From CAVVIH01 sp963748295 (GTDB taxonomy: Bacteria; Acidobacteriota; Vicinamibacteria; Vicinamibacterales; 2-12-FULL-66-21), in NCBI GenBank assembly GCA_963748295.1, contig CAVVIH010000003.1:1-64000 (forward strand): DNA of 64,000 nucleotides. Reading direction: 5' to 3'. Shown here one piece after another: positions 19,771 to 29,783 of this stretch. The notes beneath the pieces are model-generated. The model ran no database searches. It had not been told where the DNA came from and saw only the letters and a list, made by a program, of their open reading frames with translations. The number at the start of each line of letters is the position of its first letter. Position 1 is the stretch's first letter. Made by a program: the position numbers and the translations under genes.

Positions 19771-20932
19771 TCACACCAGCGCGGCCGACCCGACCGGCGC
19801 CTGACCGACGAGGAGCGGCCGAACGAAGTCCTGCTCCTCGTAGACAGTCACGATCGGATAGCCGTTGTGCGCCATGATGTTCCGCAGGACTGACGCCTGC
19901 GCCGGCAGATTTCCGATCGATTCGTTCGCCTGCAGGATCAGCTCCGCTCCCATCCGCGCAGCCCTTTGAATGACGCGCGCCATGTCGTCGGCCGGCACGT
20001 AGTAGAGCGAACAGAACGCGGTCACCACGTCGAAGCGGCCCAGATCCTCGGTCAGGAAGCAACGCATGTCCCGCGTCAGTACCTGGATGTCGTATGCACA
20101 CATGTCGCGCCAGCAGAGAATCCTGGCGTTCAACCTGGCGACGTCGGCGATCGAGGGCGTCATTTCCAATCCGACGACAGCGGACGCCCCCGCTCGCAGC
20201 ATCATGAGCAGCAGCGATCCGTTGTTCGATCCGAGATCGAGGACCCGCTTGCCCTTGACGATCGGCGCGACGACCCGGCCGTTGAAGAAATCCCACCGGC
20301 CGGTTCCGCTGTCGGTCGACACGAATCGGCCGGCGGTCAAGCCGCCGCCGAAATCGATCGGCGCGTAGTCGCGATAGCTCGGTAGCCTTCGCCCGCACAT
20401 CGCGGAGGAGCGTCCGCGCGCTGGCCTCGGTCAGAATGCTGGCGCCGTACGACGCGTTGAATGCTTCACGATCGACGTCGCGATCGATGGCGAACGCGAT
20501 GCCACGGCTGCGATGACGCCGTACACCCGGGAGTTGCGCGAAGGCAGCGGAGCCGTCCGGCAGCTTGACCAGGTGCGCGAATCCGCGGCGGATCCCGGTC
20601 AGGTTGGCGGCATGCGCGCGGGTCATCAGCGCCTCGACTGCTTCAGGCGCGGGCTGTTCCGATCCCGTTCGACCCTCGGTTGCGCGGCTCAGTATCCCAA
20701 GCCCTTCGAGCTGATCGTCGGTCGCCGACGACGTGGTCACGGCGCTTCCGGCAACGAACAGGGACCGCAGCGCCCGCCACGGCATCGAGCTCGAAAGCAG
20801 TCGATGTGCCGCCTTCGGCCATGCGACGCCGCTGACGAGGTAGGTGACGTAGCCCAGACCGCGTCTGCGCACGATGGTGAAGGCGCCGCGTATTTGTCGA
20901 GTCCAGGCAGATTTTTGATGAGCTTCAGTCAT
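19771..20932 (-). CDS. Class I SAM-dependent methyltransferase-like protein (one frameshift)
   Basis: About 386 residues when bridged. The N-terminal half (MTEAHQKSAWTRQIRGAFTI, then DREAFNASYGASILTEASAR) has no obvious domain. The C-terminal half has the SAM-binding glycine loop VLDLGSNNG, followed by VVGLEMTPS, and FDVVTAFCSLYYV at motif IV. The frame breaks near 20385-20392, between LLRDVRA and RLPSYRDYAPIDFGGGL; losing one base joins them. It is unlikely to be two genes, since the second half has no ribosome-binding site. A partner such as a lipid, sugar or tRNA substrate cannot be inferred from the neighbours. Confidence 0.75.
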
Positions 20933-21092
20933 TTTTCTGGAGGGGCGAGCTGACAGGCACGACTGTGCCCCCAGCACAATAGATCAGGTCGAATGTCCTT
21001 GCTGCAGATTTTACCGCCTGCGCCGTGGGCGCTGCGGGCATGTCCTGCTGCCGGCGATCTATCTGCGGTACGGCCGGCGGGCAAACTGACCG

Positions 21093-22070
21093 TCACGTCC
21101 TGAGATCGCGATACTGCCCGGGCGTGATCCCCAGAAGCCGGACGAACGCGCGCCTCATCACGTCGACGCTGCCGAATCCGGCGGCGGCAGCAACCTGCTT
21201 CAGGCCCCTGTCGGTCCGCTCGAGCTGACGGCGTGCGGCCTCGACGCGCACCTGGAGCACGTACTGCGACGGCGTCGTGCCGACTTCGCGCGTGAACACG
21301 CGCTCGAAGTTGCGGACGCTCATCGACATGCGATCCGCGAGATCCTCGACCGACAGCCTCGACTCGAGGTGCTCGGCGATCCAGATCTGCAGCTCGCGGA
21401 GCGACAGCATCTCGGACGCCTGCGACGCCAGCGAGACGCTGACCTGCGGCTGCCCGCCCGGGCGGCGCAGAAACAGCACCAGCTCGCGCGCGGCCTCGTG
21501 CGCGAGGCCGACGCCGCAGTCTTCTTCAACCCACGCGAGCGCGAGGTCGATACCGGCCGAGATTCCCGCCGACGTATAAATGTTGCCGTCCCGGACCCAG
21601 AGCGGCTCGTGCTCGACGCGCACGTCCGGATGCCGTGCCGCCAGCTCGCGCCCGAACTTCCAGTGGGCGGTCGCCCGGCGGCCGTTCAGCAGCCCGGCCT
21701 CCGCGAGCAGGAAGGCGCCGACGCACACCGCGCCGACGCGCCGCGCCTCGCCGGCCATCTTCCTCAGCCACGCCGAGAGTGCGGCGTCGCGAACGGACCG
21801 ATTGGCAAGCCCGCACACGAGCAGGACGGAGTCGCAGGCGCCTTTCACCTCGTCGAAGTGATGCCGGGCCATGAAGGTCAACACGCCGCCTTCTCCTTCG
21901 AGCGTCAGCCGATCGGCGTTCGTCACGACCTCGATGGTGTAGATGGCCCGTCTCGCCAGGCGATTGACGGAGTTGAAAACCTGCAGCGGGCCGACCAGAT
22001 CGAGCTCGTCGACCGGCGGGACGACCAGTACGACGACCCTGCGAGCGAGCCGTTCGGAACCGGAGGGCAT
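21093..22070 (-). CDS. GlxA-type regulator: DJ-1/PfpI domain plus AraC helix-turn-helix
   Basis: 325 residues from the ATG at 22070. The N-terminal DJ-1/PfpI amidase-like domain includes VVLVVPPVDELDLVGPLQVF and the nucleophile-elbow region RRVGAVCVGAFLLAEAGLL. The C-terminal AraC domain has two helix-turn-helix units (LSVEDLADRMSMSVRNFERV and LKQVAAAAGFGSVDVMRRAF) and ends ITPGQYRD. Regulators of this group respond to small molecules or oxidative cues. It is divergent from the third permease gene, whose start lies within about 100 bp, so that gene is a candidate target. Confidence 0.88.
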   Translation of the reverse strand: MPSGSERLARRVVVLVVPPVDELDLVGPLQVFNSVNRLARRAIYTIEVVTNADRLTLEGEGGVLTFMARHHFDEVKGACDSVLLVCGLANRSVRDAALSAWLRKMAGEARRVGAVCVGAFLLAEAGLLNGRRATAHWKFGRELAARHPDVRVEHEPLWVRDGNIYTSAGISAGIDLALAWVEEDCGVGLAHEAARELVLFLRRPGGQPQVSVSLASQASEMLSLRELQIWIAEHLESRLSVEDLADRMSMSVRNFERVFTREVGTTPSQYVLQVRVEAARRQLERTDRGLKQVAAAAGFGSVDVMRRAFVRLLGITPGQYRDLRT

Positions 22071-22163
22071 GCGTCCACTATCCCGCCGTGCCCGACGGTT
22101 GGCAAGCAGATGGCGCGCTCCGTCGGATCGATGTCGCAAATCGACGTGCCGGCCTCCGATAGC

Positions 22164-24626
22164 ATGCGGACCGTGGCGAACGATCTCCGCGTCGCGCTCC
22201 GGCAGTACGCTCGACACCGCGGCTTCGCAGTGACCGTCGTGTGCACTCTGGCGGTCACTATTGGCGCCACCACCGCGGTGTTCTCGATCGTCAACGCCGT
22301 GCTGGTCCGGGCGCTGCCTTTCAAATCACCGGAGCAGCTCGTGTGGGTCGTATCGGTCCGCCCGGATAACCCCGCAGCTCCGTTCTCCCTCCCGGAGTTC
22401 ATGGATTACCGCGGCCGGACGCGCGCACTATCGGGCCTCGCCGCGTACGGATACTGGAGCGCGAGTCTCGCCGGTGATGGCGTAACAGAACAACTTCAGG
22501 GTGCGCGGATGTCGGGGAATGCGTTCGATGTCCTGGGCATTGCTCCCGCGGCCGGACGTCTGTTGAACGAGCGCGACGACCGCGCTGACGCGCCGCAGGT
22601 CGTGGTCCTCAGCTACCGTCTCTGGCTCCGGAAATATGCCGGCTCTCCCGACATTCTCGGCAGCAGCGTCCGCATCAACAGCCAGCCCTTCGTGATCGTC
22701 GGCGTGCTGCCGGCGCACTTTCCGCTGCCGCTTCGAGACATCGATGTCGTGACCGCACTCGTCCCCGATCGCGATCCACTGCGCCACGTTCGCGGCTCGG
22801 TCAACTTCCTCAGGCTGTTCGGCCGGTTGAATCCCGGCAACGACGACAGGCAGGCAGACGCCGAGCTGACGGCAATCTGCCGTTCGCTCCGGCAGCAGTT
22901 CCCGGTCGAATACGCGCGCAAGGAAGCCGTGGCGACCGTACCCCTTCACGAAGCCCTCGTCGCCGGCTTCCGGTGGTCGATGCTGGCGCTGCTGGGCGCG
23001 GTTACCCTGGTGCTGGCGACGGCGCTCGCAAATGTGGTATCGCTTGCGCTCGTTCGCGCCAACGGCCGCCGCGCCGAGTTGACAATGCGTGTCGCCCTGG
23101 GCGCATCGAGGCGGCGCCTCGTCAGGCAGCTCGCCGTCGAAGCGTGCCTGCTCGCGGTGTCCGGCGCCGTTCTCGGCTGGATCGTCGGGCTTCAGGCGCT
23201 CGCCGCCGCGACGGCATTGGCGCCTCCGTCGATCCCACGGCTCGACGAAGTGAGCGTTGATCCAGCCGTCATGGCTTTGCTGATTGGCATCGCTGCGCTT
23301 GCGACCGCGTTGCTGACGGTCCCGCCGCTCGCAGCCGCCACCCGCACACGCGCGCGTGACTCGCTCGGCCCTGGCCGCGGGACGATCGGCGATCGTTGGA
23401 ATCGTCGAGTCCGCAATGTCATGGTCGTGGCCGAAATCGCCGCGGCGCTCGTATTGATGCTCGCTACGCTCGTCCTCGTGCAGAACCTGCTGCGGCTTCG
23501 GAGCCTGCATCCCGGCTTCAACCCGCATGGCGTGTTCCAGGCGCGCATATCCATTCCGCCCACCTACCGATCGCCTGAGGACATATCGCGTTTCTACGAA
23601 CAGCTGCATGATCGCCTCGCGGCCTCGCCGGGCGTCGAGCACGTCGGGGTCATCTCGGTAGCGCCGTTGAGCGGCCTTCTCTACACGGTGCCGTTTTCCG
23701 TCGCCGGTCAGCCGACCGGGGACCGCGAGCGATCCAGCGCCAATATCCGCGCAATCTCTCCCGATTACTTTCCCGCAATCCAGACACGACTGCTGCAAGG
23801 CCGGCTGTTCACGGAGCGCGATCGGCCGGGCTCGCCGCCCGTGGCAACCGTCAGCAGCGCGCTCGCCGATCGATTCTTTTCTGGGAACGCCGTGGGACAA
23901 CGGTTGCTGATTGACGACAACAACGACGGACCGAGACCCGTCGAGATCGTTGGCGTCGTCGAAAACGTACGTCAGGCCGCGCTCGATGCGCCACCGGCCC
24001 TGGACGTCTACATTCCGCTGCGGCAGGTACATCGTGACGGCGCCGGGCCGCTCAGGAACAACCAGTTCTGGATGCTTCGCCTGCGCACCGATGGCGATCC
24101 GGATGCGTTCCGGTCGACGTTCCTGGGGCACCTGCGCGCGGTCGATCCCGATGCCGCCGTTTCGACTACCGGACCGATGCGCGGGTTCATCGACGCATGG
24201 CTGGGACCCCGCCGTTTCAACCTCGGCCTGTTCGGTGCCTTCGCGTCCACGACGGTCCTGCTGGCCGTGATGGGTCTCTACGGGCTCGTGTCGTACACCG
24301 TCAGCCAGCGCGCACAGGAGATCGGTCTGCGGATGGCGATCGGCGCGAGCCAACGCGACGTCCAGAGAATGATTCTTCGCCAGGCGGCGGCACTCGGGGC
24401 GGTTGGGGCCGGAGCAGGCGTCGTCATCGCGGCCGCCTCACGTCCGCTGCTCTCGCGCATGGCTTTCGCTGAGCTCGGGCGCGCCACCGATCTGTCGGTC
24501 AACAACGCCGCCGCGTCGGCCATCGTCGCTGTTCTGATGGCGATCGTGCTGCTGGCTGCGTGGTTGCCCGCGCGGCGCGCATCGCGGATCGAGCCGACGC
24601 TGGCGTTGCGGGCAAATGGAACCTGA
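22164..24626 (+). CDS. MacB/FtsX-type duplicated ABC permease without PadR partner
   Basis: 820 residues from the ATG at 22164 (MRTVANDLRVALRQYARHRG), the position where related permeases begin; an ATG at 22110 would add 18 residues, and neither has a strong ribosome-binding site. Two MacB-core plus FtsX repeats are seen, with RANGRRAELTMRVALGASRR and VSQRAQEIGLRMAIGASQR after the first helix of each block. It lacks the N-terminal prefix domain found in the other two permeases, and is next to a GlxA-type regulator instead of PadR. Substrate unknown. Confidence 0.87.
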   Translation: MRTVANDLRVALRQYARHRGFAVTVVCTLAVTIGATTAVFSIVNAVLVRALPFKSPEQLVWVVSVRPDNPAAPFSLPEFMDYRGRTRALSGLAAYGYWSASLAGDGVTEQLQGARMSGNAFDVLGIAPAAGRLLNERDDRADAPQVVVLSYRLWLRKYAGSPDILGSSVRINSQPFVIVGVLPAHFPLPLRDIDVVTALVPDRDPLRHVRGSVNFLRLFGRLNPGNDDRQADAELTAICRSLRQQFPVEYARKEAVATVPLHEALVAGFRWSMLALLGAVTLVLATALANVVSLALVRANGRRAELTMRVALGASRRRLVRQLAVEACLLAVSGAVLGWIVGLQALAAATALAPPSIPRLDEVSVDPAVMALLIGIAALATALLTVPPLAAATRTRARDSLGPGRGTIGDRWNRRVRNVMVVAEIAAALVLMLATLVLVQNLLRLRSLHPGFNPHGVFQARISIPPTYRSPEDISRFYEQLHDRLAASPGVEHVGVISVAPLSGLLYTVPFSVAGQPTGDRERSSANIRAISPDYFPAIQTRLLQGRLFTERDRPGSPPVATVSSALADRFFSGNAVGQRLLIDDNNDGPRPVEIVGVVENVRQAALDAPPALDVYIPLRQVHRDGAGPLRNNQFWMLRLRTDGDPDAFRSTFLGHLRAVDPDAAVSTTGPMRGFIDAWLGPRRFNLGLFGAFASTTVLLAVMGLYGLVSYTVSQRAQEIGLRMAIGASQRDVQRMILRQAAALGAVGAGAGVVIAAASRPLLSRMAFAELGRATDLSVNNAAASAIVAVLMAIVLLAAWLPARRASRIEPTLALRANGT

Positions 24627-24655
24627 ACGAGCGTTCGAGGTTACTATTCTGGGCC

Positions 24656-27408
24656 ATGCGCACACGCTCGTTCGCCCGCGTTTCCGCCCTGTTGCTGACC
24701 GCAACCCTCGTCCTCGGCGCCGCTCCCGCATCCGCGCAGGTCCAGACGCCCGAGGCCTTCTTCGGCTTCACCATCGGCGCCGATGGCGAGCTCGCGCGGT
24801 ATCCGAAAGTCCTCGAGTACTTCCAGCACCTCGCGAAGCAGACCGATCGCGTCAGGTACGAAGAGATCGGCAAGACGACGATGGGGAATTCGTTCGCGCT
24901 GGTGACGATCAGCTCACCGGCGAACCTGAAGCGGTTCGATCGGCTGGTCGCGATCAACCGGCGGCTGGCGGATCCGCGCGGCCTCTCCGATGCCGAGGCG
25001 GCGACGCTCGCCGCGGAAGGCCGGCCGTTCTACCTGCTCTACGCGACGATTCACTCGACGGAGGTCGGCAACGGGCAGACGATCCTGCTGCTCGGCCACA
25101 AGCTGGCAACCGAGAACAGCCCGGCGGTGCGCGAGATGCTCGACAACGCGGTGCTGCTGCTGGTGCCGTCGCAGAATCCTGACGGCCAGCATCTGGTCGT
25201 CGATCACTGGTACAAGACGAAGGGCACGAACTTCAATCGCGTCTATCCCGACCTCTACCACAAGTACGCCGGCCACGACGACAACCGCGACTGGTTCATG
25301 TTCACGCAGAAAGAAACGCGGATGATGGTCGAGCGCGTGCAGAACCACTTCAAGCCGGTGATCACGCACGACATGCACCAGCAGGGATCGACCGGCTCGC
25401 GCATCTTCGTTCCGCCGTTCATGGATCCGTTCGATCCGCAACATTCACCCGATCCTCGGCCAGGAGCAGGCGACGGTCGGCCAGGCGATGGCCACGGCGC
25501 TCATTGCCGAAGGCAAGGAAGGGATCGCGTCGGTCGAAGGGTACGACCAGTGGGCGCCGGCGCGGCAGTACATGCTGTATCACGGGCAACCGCGCATCCT
25601 CACCGAGATCGCTTCGGCGAGTCTTGCCGACCCGTTCGTGAACCCCGCGGGCAAGGACCGGCCGCTCGGACCGCAGGAGGCGCGTCAGAATTTCCCGAAA
25701 CCGTATACGAAGGGCGAGTGGCGCCTCTCGCAAATCGTCGACTACGGGCTCACCGCCGCGCTCGCCGGCATTTCGCACGTCGCGAAGTACCGCACCGAGT
25801 TCCTGACGAACTTCTACAAGGTGCACAAGGACTGGGTGAACTGGAAAGGCGCGCCGTACGCCTTCGTCGTCCCCGCCGTGCAGCGCGATCCGCTGGCCAC
25901 ATACGAGCTGCTCGACGTGCTGCGCATCGGCGCCGTCGAGATCGAGCAGGCCGCGGCGCCGTTCACGGCGGGCGGCAAACGCTACGACGCGGGATCCTGG
26001 GTGATCCGCGTCGCGCAGCCTTACGGCGCGTTCGCCAAGACGATGCTCGAGCGGCAGATCTATCCGGATCTGCGGCTGTTTCCCGGCGGTCCGCCGAAGG
26101 CGCCGTACGACGTCACCGGCCACACGCTGGGGTATCTGCTCGGCGTCGACGTCGATCCGATCGAGACCGCGTTCGACGCGCAGCTGACGCGGGTGAGCGA
26201 TCTGAAGCCGCGCCAGTCGCCGCTGCCGGCCGCGCCGCGCTGGGCTTATGCGATCGGCCCCGAATCGAACGCGGCGTTCATCGCCGTCGCGCGGCTGCAG
26301 GCGGCGAACGTCCCGGTGTTCAGGACCGCTGACGCGCGCAGCCGTTGCCGGCCGCACCTACGCGCCCGGCACCTGGATCGTTCCGCCGAGCGCCGAGGCG
26401 CGCGGCGTGCTGGACGCCGCCTCGAAGGAAACCGGGCTGGTCGTGACCGGTCTCGACGAGGCGCTTCCGGTCAGCGGTTATCGATTGAAGCCCGGGACCC
26501 GCATCGGCCTGTGGCGCGGCGCCAACAACATGCCCGGCGGCTGGCTGAAATGGACGTTCGAGCAGTATGGCTTCAAGCACGACGTCGTGTCGTCCACCGA
26601 TTTCGCCGGCGATCTCTCGAGCAAGTACAACACCATCGTGCTGCCCACCGGGATCACCAGGCAGACGATCGTCAGCGGACTGGATCCGGCGCGGAACGAC
26701 AAATCATTCGAATGGGCGTACGGCGTCGGAGAGGCCGGATGGAAGAAGCTCGCGCAATGGGTGCGTGATGGCGGAACGCTCGTCGCGATCGGCAACGCCG
26801 TCGACACCGCGCAGCAGCTCCTCGATCTCCCGATTGCGAAGGCGCTGCCCGAAGCACGCGGCCGGCGCGGACGCGGCGGCGCCGCGGAGAGCGCAGGCGG
26901 CCGCGACGCGGCGGCCGACGTGACCCGCGTGCTGCGCGATACGTTCTCCAGCCCCGCAAGCCTTTCGGCGACGCTGCGCGATCGCGTGATCGAGCCCGAG
27001 TCGCTCTTCTACTGCCCGGGCTCGCTGCTGCGAAACGATTTCGATCCGTCACACCCGATCGGGTTCGGCATGCCGGCATCCTGGCCGGTGTTCTTCGAAT
27101 CGGATCAGGCTTACCGCATCACGCCATCCTTCGGCATCCGTCCCGAGGTCGTGGCGCGCTACCCCGCAGCAGGCCCGATCCTTCAGAGCGGCTGGCTGCT
27201 CGGCGAGGACCTGCTGCGCGATCAGGCCAACGTCGTCGCTTTCAAGGTTGGCCGCGGCTATGTCGTCACGCTTGGCAGCCAGGTGCACTTCCGCGCCCAG
27301 AACCGCGCGACCTACAAGCTGCTGTTCAACGCGCTCTTCCACGGCCCGTCGACGATGGTGAGCGCCGACGAGCTGAGCCGGCTCGGACCCGTGACGTCGA
27401 CGAAGTAG
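24656..27408 (+). CDS. Secreted M14-family zinc carboxypeptidase-like protein (two frameshifts)
   Basis: About 917 residues when bridged. A signal peptide (MRTRSFARVSALLLTATLVL, cut after ASA) leads into the peptidase domain with HxxE at H133/E136 (IHSTEVGNG), the substrate-binding NxxR-type region NRDWFMFTQKETR, and a later Zn-ligand His in ITHDMHQQG. The frame breaks near 25440 (FDP to NIHPILGQEQATVGQAM) and again near 26333 (FRTAD to AAVAGRTYAPGTW); both joins need one base. The C-terminal 400 residues form an extra glutamine-amidotransferase-like or carbohydrate-binding region typical of long M14 proteins in this phylum. It probably hydrolyses peptides outside the cytoplasm. It starts 29 bp after the permease gene. 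Confidence 0.85.
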
Positions 27409-27418
27409 CAGCGGCCGT

Positions 27419-28000
27419 TCACTTCGCTGTCTGTGCGGGCGACTCGTTCGTCTGTTCGTCGTCGAACTCGGCCATCCGGCTCGTCAGCTGATGAAGGTCG
27501 GTTCTCTTCGCCAGGTCGCGCAGCTGCTCCGACGTGACGCTCGTCTCGACTTTCAGGTGGGCCGCGATGTCGCGCAGCAGCCGCAGCACGGCCGTCATCT
27601 CGCGCTCGGCCAGCAGATCGATCTGCAGATCGAGATGGCTGCGGCGGTCGGCCTGTCGGGCCAGACGGTTCTGGCTGGCCAGCACGAACAGCGCGAGGAA
27701 GATCGCCTCGAGCGAGACGGTCATCGTGAGGAACGGGAACGGGAACGGATCGAACGGCTGCACTCCCGGCACCAGCCCGACGTTCGCGGCGATCCATCCC
27801 GTGAACCAGATCAGGTGGGCCAGCATCACCGGACCGGTCGCCGCTTTTGCCGCGATCCAGTCGCTGAGCTGCTCGGTCTTCGACCTGGCGTGACGCGTCG
27901 CCTCTTCCCAACGCTTGATTTCCCGGACGTTCTCGTCGAGCGCGGTCGCGGAGTGGTCCAATTTGCGCGCCCCCGCCGCCGTCGTCACCCTTCTCCGCAC
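27419..28000 (-). CDS. DUF1003-family membrane protein
   Basis: 193 residues. The core LIWFTGWIAANVGLVPG, then FDPFPFPFLTMTVSLEAIFL and ALFVLASQNRLARQADRRSH, is the DUF1003 signature, with two membrane spans near 80-98 and 112-132. The charged N-terminus and the long C-terminal helix (LDLQIDLLAEREMTAVLRLL) are cytoplasmic by the positive-inside rule. No biochemical role is established for the family. It is convergent with the M14 gene, ending 10 bp away. Confidence 0.85.
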   Translation of the reverse strand: MRRRVTTAAGARKLDHSATALDENVREIKRWEEATRHARSKTEQLSDWIAAKAATGPVMLAHLIWFTGWIAANVGLVPGVQPFDPFPFPFLTMTVSLEAIFLALFVLASQNRLARQADRRSHLDLQIDLLAEREMTAVLRLLRDIAAHLKVETSVTSEQLRDLAKRTDLHQLTSRMAEFDDEQTNESPAQTAK

Positions 28001-28096
28001 ATCTCAACCGTGAAGCACGACCTGGGCCAATTCACCGAAACCTGTACGGGCGCTCCCAGCCGCTGGCCCGTGTCGGACGTCGCAACGCTTCGCAGC

Positions 28097-28320
28097 TCCT
28101 GAGCGATCAGGCGATGCACGGGCAGCGCGTGGTGATTGCCGACTAGTCACCTCGAGCCGGTCTGGTTCCAGTCGTTCCAGAACTGGCAGAGCGAGTTCCT
28201 GTCGGTTGGTGTGATGGTCTGGCTCGCCGTCTACTTGCGCAGCGCGGCTCGCCCGAGTCGAAGCCGGTGCACGCGCCGCATGACGAAACCGGAAGCGTTA
28301 CGCGCCCCACGGCCGTAACC
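28097..28320 (+). pseudogene. Remnant of a DUF6766-like membrane protein gene
   Basis: A short stretch reads LLSDQAMHGQRVVIAD and stops; in another frame it continues as FQSFQNWQSEFLSVGVMVWL, then AVYLR, and after a further one-base shift near 28240 as QRGSPESKPVHAPHDETG. These blocks match, in order, the DUF6766 family as I know it (a GxxxxGxR segment, NWQSEFL, and LRQRGSxESKP). The N-terminal membrane helices are missing or unreadable. Stops plus two frame breaks within 220 bp suggest a decayed gene, although assembly error could contribute. Confidence 0.5.
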
Positions 28321-28371
28321 GTACTTTTTCAAAGTCTGGCCCGTAGTTTCCCGGCATACCAAACGTATCTT

Positions 28372-28389
28372 GCCCCTCCCGTGAGGGGC
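28372..28389. other. GC-rich stem-loop upstream of a secreted-protein gene
   Basis: GCCCCTC and GAGGGGC form a perfect 7-bp stem with a 4-base loop. No T-run follows on either strand, so it is not a typical intrinsic terminator; it lies in the leader of the gene at 28433. Confidence 0.35.
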
Positions 28390-28432
28390 AGCGAGCCCCT
28401 AAAGTGAATGGCCCTGTCGAGAGGAGCACGCC

Positions 28433-29333
28433 ATGAGATTCAGCGCCCGTGTCGTTGCGGCGGTGTTGTTCGTGTCGCTCTGCAGCCCGCTGCAGGCGAA
28501 CAAGTTCGGGTCGGTCGAGCCGATTGCCAACCCGGCGGTGATCGACACGAGCCCGCTCCGGGATCAGTCGTTGAAGGTACGCGAGGCGTTTGCCACGCAC
28601 CTTCTGCAATGCGGCATCGTCAGCCGCGTCGTCGATGCGCTGACCGCCACCGGCGCGATCACGACGATCGACGGACTCAACACGCGGTTCACGGTCGGCG
28701 CCGGCGGATTCGCCGGGCACACCAACCCGGCCTACGTCTACACGGTGATCGACGACGGGCCGAATGCCGCCAGCATTGAGGACGTCAAGGTGCTCACCGA
28801 CAGCCTGGGCTACGTGCTGTCGCAGGGCAGCGCGTTCCTGCTCGACTCGGACGATCCCTCCAGCTTCGACTTCCCGGCCAACTACGTCGTGCTCAACTTT
28901 CCATCGCCACCGCCGCTTGCCACGTCCGCGGCGCTGTTCGAGACGGTCGGCCAGATCGATCCCGAGCTGTTCGAGACCGATTCGAGCGGTTATACCCAGT
29001 TCGGCCGCGCCTATCTCTCGCTGCAATCGTTCGTGCCCGACGCGCAGTTCATCGCCGGTTACGTGAAAGCCGCCGCGATGTTCGGCGTCGAGTACACGCC
29101 GATCGTCGCCGGGAGCCCGTCTCTGTTTCAGGGCGGCGCGGCGTTTCCCGGCAACGACTGGACCGTGAGCACCGATGGCGAGGAGTATCTCGCGCGTATT
29201 CCTTCCGATAGTCACAAGGCTCTGGCGCGGATTCGCGCGCTACCACCTGCGCGTGACCCGCGAGGTGCTGAAGAAGCTCGAAAAGCCCGGCAAACGGCCG
29301 ATCGACGAGGTCACGTCGTTCGCGTGCCATTGA
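28433..29333 (+). CDS. Secreted protein of unknown function (one frameshift near its end)
   Basis: About 300 residues. A signal peptide (MRFSARVVAAVLFVSLCSPL, cut after QA) follows a good ribosome-binding site (GAGAGGAG). The mature part has protein-like blocks (LKVREAFATHLLQCGIVSRV, GAFLLDSDDPSSFDFPANYV-like region, QSFVPDAQFIAGYVKAAAMF) but I recognise no family. Near 29220-29235 the frame is lost; one base shift gives GFARYHLRVTREVLKKLEKP, then PIDEVTSFACH and a stop at 29333. Read without this shift, the gene would run into the next one and create a false 419-residue fusion. Confidence 0.65.
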
Positions 29334-29692
29334 CCTTGTTCGTCTACGGCTCGCTTCGACGAGGATGCGAGAACCATCACCTGCTCGATGGCGCCGAGTT
29401 CATCGGCACCGGCGCCATCGACGCGTCGTTCTACGTACGCGACGAGCTGGTGATGGCGATCGAGGGACCCGGAACGGTTTACGGCGAGGCCTACCGGCTT
29501 CGCGACCTGAACCACCTCGAAGCGCTCGATCGCTTCGAACGTCATCCGTCCTGGTATGCGCGCCGGCCGACAATCGTGACGCTCGAGGACGGCCGCAGGC
29601 TCGACGGGTGGTGTTACTTCAAGGCCGAGCCGGATCCGGAAGCGCGGCTGATGGATCACGCGCAATATCTACGGACGACCAGGAATTGCTGA
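29324..29692 (+). CDS. Gamma-glutamylcyclotransferase-like (AIG2/GGCT) protein
   Basis: 122 residues. The family signature is at the N-terminus (LTLFVYGSLRRG), followed by FIGTGAIDASFYVRD, GTVYGEAYRLRDLNHLEALD and RFERHPSWYARRPTIVTLED, with a conserved acidic residue in the LEALDRFE region. Members cyclise gamma-glutamyl amines or act on related substrates. The start is the GTG at 29324 or the TTG at 29330, overlapping the preceding stop; both are within the tail of the secreted-protein gene, so coupling is likely. Confidence 0.8.
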   Translation: MPLTLFVYGSLRRGCENHHLLDGAEFIGTGAIDASFYVRDELVMAIEGPGTVYGEAYRLRDLNHLEALDRFERHPSWYARRPTIVTLEDGRRLDGWCYFKAEPDPEARLMDHAQYLRTTRNC

Positions 29693-29783
29693 CGAGCTGT
29701 CCGCAGAATCCGCAAACTTATCCGCAAAAGTCGTCGTCATAACTGCATGTCCCGGTGGTACCACCCTTGCCCCCTTAAGTCCC

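Noticed and set aside
21369..22109. N-terminal extension of the third permease by about 250 residues
   Set aside because: This part lies opposite the GlxA-type regulator, is Arg-rich, and has no permease prefix motif; the normal start motif is at 22164.
28372..28389. Intrinsic terminator at the GC-rich stem-loop
   Set aside because: No T-run follows the stem on either strand, and it lies close upstream of a gene start, so it was listed only as a stem-loop.
28433..29692. A 419-residue protein joining a secreted domain to a cyclotransferase
   Set aside because: The join reads through Arg/Ala-rich text; one base shift gives the first protein a sensible end and stop at 29333, and the second has its own start at 29324.
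29754..29765. GGTGGTACCACC as an operator for the exported phosphatase
   Set aside because: It is a perfect 12-bp palindrome, but short GC-rich palindromes are common by chance here and no second copy or regulator supports it.
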